Shown here in pieces: positions 12,220 to 14,464 of a stretch of 14,464 bases of DNA. The notes beneath the pieces were generated by a model. The model searched no databases. It was not told the origin of the DNA and was given only the letters and a program-made list of their open reading frames with translations. Position 1 is the first letter of the stretch; every line of letters begins with the position of its first letter. The translations under genes and the position numbers were made by a program. The stretch comes from Candidatus Saccharimonadota bacterium (lineage in GTDB: Bacteria > Patescibacteriota > Saccharimonadia > UBA4664), in contig JARIHM010000088.1 of the NCBI GenBank assembly GCA_029288275.1, positions 1 through 14,464 of the forward strand, in the 5' to 3' direction.

Positions 12220-13301
12220 TGAAGCTGCCGTCAGTTTTAAAAACCTGGCAAGCTATTCCGGCGATCATCCTAAGCGTCGGTATTGGTTATATAATCGTAC
12301 ACATCTTTGCTGCTGGCCCAGCCGCCACGTACCTGGTGCCAGGCGGATCACTCACGGCCGGCGCTACAGTGACGAGCAACGCCAGCGCTATTGGCGGACG
12401 AATGGTAGTATTTGGCCCTGGAGCCACACCCACACCCACCCCAACGCCTACCGCTACGCCAACTCCAACAGGCAGTAGTACCTGCCCCTTGCCGGCTTAT
12501 CCAAATGCCTCCTGCACCGGTCGGCCAGCCAGTCTAAGTAGCTACAGTAACACAGTGGGCAACTACACCGTCACTACTGCTGGTGCGGTCATTGATAACT
12601 GGCACGTTACCGGCGATCTGGACGTTAAGGCCGCCAATGTGGTCATTAAAAATAGCCAGATCGACGGCACAGTCAACAATGATGGCTATGCCGGCACCTC
12701 GTTCACTATCACTGACTCCAGCGTCGGCCCAGCCAGCTGCGCCACCAACGGCCTACCCAGCCTACAGGGGCATGATTTTACCGCCACCCGCGTCTACCTC
12801 CGCGGCCACCAAGACGGCGTCGACATGAGCGGCGACAATGTCACTATTAATGATTCTTTTTTGCAACCCTGCTTCCAACCAGCCTCGGTGGTGGGTGGTG
12901 ATGGCTTCCACTCCGACGGCGTGCAGGATCAGTGCGGCGCAGCCTGCTCCAATCTGAGCATGACCCACAACACCGTGGATGCCCGAGCCTTCTACCAGGG
13001 CAACCCAACGGGTAACTCGGCGCTCAACCTGGGCTCGGCAGCTGATGGCCTGAACATGCGGAGTGTTACCCTCATCAATAATATGTTCCTTGGCGGGGGT
13101 TACAGCACGGCCCTACAGTGGGACGCCGGTGCCATCTGGACGGTCACCAACAATGTTTGGGTTAACGGCAGTTGGGCCTATGGACCCGTTGATGCCAACA
13201 GCACCTGCAGTCACCAGAATTGGTCAGGCAATAGTATTGTAACCATTAATGCCAGCTACGGCGTCACCTCCACGGTGTCGGCTCAGGGCTGCGTAAATTA
13301 A
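12216..13301 (+). CDS. Signal-anchored right-handed beta-helix surface protein, copy 1
   Basis: Protein of 361 residues, translationally coupled to the gene before it (ATGA at 12216-12219; the second ATG at 12219 is also possible). Residues 13-32 are an uncleaved-looking membrane anchor. Residues 33-68 form a module shared with the next gene (AAGPAATYLVPGGSLTAGAT ... GGRMVVFGP). A TPTP linker (69-88) follows, then residues 90-361, rich in Asn, Thr, Val and Ile with rungs such as NVVIKNSQIDGTV and NLSMTHNTVDARAF, the look of a pectate-lyase-type parallel beta-helix. Paired Cys suggest disulfides. The D/H-rich segment GGDGFHSDGVQDQ (about 228-240) could be an active site. A polysaccharide-active or binding role is inferred from the fold. 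Confidence 0.82.
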   Translation: MMKLPSVLKTWQAIPAIILSVGIGYIIVHIFAAGPAATYLVPGGSLTAGATVTSNASAIGGRMVVFGPGATPTPTPTPTATPTPTGSSTCPLPAYPNASCTGRPASLSSYSNTVGNYTVTTAGAVIDNWHVTGDLDVKAANVVIKNSQIDGTVNNDGYAGTSFTITDSSVGPASCATNGLPSLQGHDFTATRVYLRGHQDGVDMSGDNVTINDSFLQPCFQPASVVGGDGFHSDGVQDQCGAACSNLSMTHNTVDARAFYQGNPTGNSALNLGSAADGLNMRSVTLINNMFLGGGYSTALQWDAGAIWTVTNNVWVNGSWAYGPVDANSTCSHQNWSGNSIVTINASYGVTSTVSAQGCVN

Positions 13302-13305
13302 GGTC

Positions 13306-14430
13306 ATGCTTAAACGCCAGCAGCCTCTGCGTAACCCTGTAGCGGTAGCTGTAATTGGGCTACTGACGATAGTCGGTATCGTAATGGTAGCTGTATCACT
13401 GGCCGCCGGACCGGCCGCCAGCTACCTGGTGGCCGGTAGCTCACTCACCGGTGGCGCTACAGTAGTCGCAAACGCCGGTGCCATCGGCGGCCGTATGGTA
13501 GTATTCGGCCCCACAGCCACGCCTACTCCTACGCCTACCGCCACACCAACACCTACCGCTACGCCAGTCAGCGGCTGCGCCTTCCCTAAATTCCCCGATG
13601 CCAGCTGTACTGGCGTGCCGGCTGGTGTAACGCTTCATAGTTGCTCGACCAATATTGGTACCAGTGGTACCTATGATTCATGTCAGTTCAACGGCGACGT
13701 TGTTATATCCGGCGTCTGCACGGGCAACGTTAAGATTACCCGCAGTCTCATCAATGGGCAGGTGGTGGTACAGGGCCCTGGCGGGTATGAGTACACCCCT
13801 GGCAACACGGGCCCAAATGCTGCCTGCAGCGACCAGGGCGTTGTTATTAGCGATACCACCATCAACTGTGGTTGCCAGTCCGGTAGCAGTGCACAGTTCC
13901 CAGCCTCTAGCACACCAGTGGCGGTAGCAGGGCTCAATTTTACCTTATTACGCGACAATATTTATAACGCCGGTCACGGCGTGGCTCCGGACGAATTTGT
14001 GACGGTCCAAGACTCATACATCCATGGACTGGGCGGCAATACCGATGCACACAAAGACGGCATCTTTATTAGCGATGGAGACCACATGGCCTTCAGGCAT
14101 AATAACGTAGAATGCAATGACGGACCGCTGGCCGGCTGTACCGCGGCGATGGCGATCTTGAACGACTTTTCCGACGAGACCTACCTTACTTTTGATAGCA
14201 ACCTGCTCAACACCAACGGCGCCTACTGCTTCTACGGTGGTGGTAAGATTGCGGCCAAGCCATATCAATCTTCACATATCACCTTCACGAACAACCACTT
14301 TGGTCGTAAATATTACCCCAACTGTGCCTACTATGGTCCAGTCACGTACTGGGACTCCAGCCAGCCTGGCATGATTTGGAGCGGCAATGTTTGGGACGAT
14401 ACCGGGGCTACCGTACCACCAGCATTTTAG
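13306..14430 (+). CDS. Signal-anchored right-handed beta-helix surface protein, copy 2
   Basis: Protein of 374 residues, 4 nt after the stop of its paralog; AAGG lies just upstream of the ATG. The plan is the same: membrane helix (about 11-33), shared module (34-69), TPTP linker (70-88), then a motif common to both copies (FPDASCTGVPAGV here, YPNASCTGRPASL there) that opens the beta-helix (90-374). The helix domain differs much more than the N-terminus. It contains GLGGNTDAHKDGIFISDGDH, similar in kind to the D/H-rich segment of copy 1. At least eight Cys suggest disulfides outside the cell. The likely role is extracellular glycan recognition or cleavage. A new gene seems to begin 16 nt after its stop. 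Confidence 0.82.
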   Translation: MLKRQQPLRNPVAVAVIGLLTIVGIVMVAVSLAAGPAASYLVAGSSLTGGATVVANAGAIGGRMVVFGPTATPTPTPTATPTPTATPVSGCAFPKFPDASCTGVPAGVTLHSCSTNIGTSGTYDSCQFNGDVVISGVCTGNVKITRSLINGQVVVQGPGGYEYTPGNTGPNAACSDQGVVISDTTINCGCQSGSSAQFPASSTPVAVAGLNFTLLRDNIYNAGHGVAPDEFVTVQDSYIHGLGGNTDAHKDGIFISDGDHMAFRHNNVECNDGPLAGCTAAMAILNDFSDETYLTFDSNLLNTNGAYCFYGGGKIAAKPYQSSHITFTNNHFGRKYYPNCAYYGPVTYWDSSQPGMIWSGNVWDDTGATVPPAF

Positions 14431-14446
14431 GAGATAATGGAGCCAA

Positions 14447-14464
14447 ATGATGAGACCCGCTAAA
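14447..14464 (+). CDS. Start of a probable fourth gene of the surface operon (partial)
   Basis: ATG at 14447 (or 14450) follows GGAG at 14439-14442 by 4 nt and opens a frame MMRPAK that runs off the edge. The double ATG resembles MMKLP at 12216. Too short to identify; a third beta-helix paralog is possible. Confidence 0.4.

Noticed and set aside
11640..13570. Repeated ACGCCTACC-type units as a minisatellite or CRISPR-like array
   Set aside because: They are in-frame codons for Thr/Pro linkers in three surface proteins, with no spacers of constant size.
14437..14463. Eight-codon frame from ATG 14437
   Set aside because: Although AGGAG lies 3 nt upstream, the frame stops after eight codons; the ATG at 14447/14450 is a better start for the next gene.

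Overview
The window is about 14.5 kb of a bacterial chromosome, moderately GC-rich, using TAA, TAG and TGA as stops and ATG, GTG and TTG starts with ordinary Shine-Dalgarno sites. The best guess for its source is a Patescibacteria/CPR genome close to Saccharibacteria. The reasons are a compact aspartyl-tRNA synthetase, small pilin-like and ORFan membrane proteins, and a set of secreted proteins with Thr/Pro linkers, a CBM-like domain ending in CVPTG...NC, and parallel beta-helices. This taxonomic guess is inference, not proof.

Layout, left to right. (1) 1-1142, minus: 5' part of typA/bipA with a good promoter. (2) 1143-2288: promoter-like DNA, a possible decayed reading frame, then a two-helix membrane protein gene ending in a strong terminator. 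(3) 2312-2968, minus: an uncommon stand-alone double-stranded RNA-binding-domain protein. (4) 2969-3452: a spacer without a convincing gene, with a plus-strand promoter, several hairpins and a terminator-like 3' end; it is a candidate structured RNA. (5) 3453-4847, minus: aspS lacking the GAD domain. (6) 4971-5641, plus: two overlapping ORFan genes. (7) 5675-8207: a thioredoxin-reductase-like flavoprotein, a pilin-like membrane protein and a beta-lactamase-fold serine hydrolase. (8) 8445-9719, plus: a phage-type metallophosphoesterase with an N-terminal helix-turn-helix and codon use unlike its neighbours. (9) 9785-10780, minus: a probable operon of tag (3-methyladenine DNA glycosylase I) and two tiny Cys-cluster proteins; a third small CxxC protein lies divergently at 10857-11054. 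(10) 11161 to the right edge, plus: a surface-protein operon of a CBM-like anchored protein, two paralogous signal-anchored beta-helix proteins, and the start of a probable fourth gene.

Housekeeping genes (typA, aspS, trxB-like, tag) alternate with short accessory or ORFan genes. The right-hand operon probably builds cell-surface, glycan-facing proteins. The most original items are the tag/Cys-cluster microprotein group, the candidate RNA at 3105-3432, the dsRBD protein, and the repeated module joining membrane anchor to linker in the beta-helix proteins. I saw no tRNA, rRNA, CRISPR array or insertion sequence.
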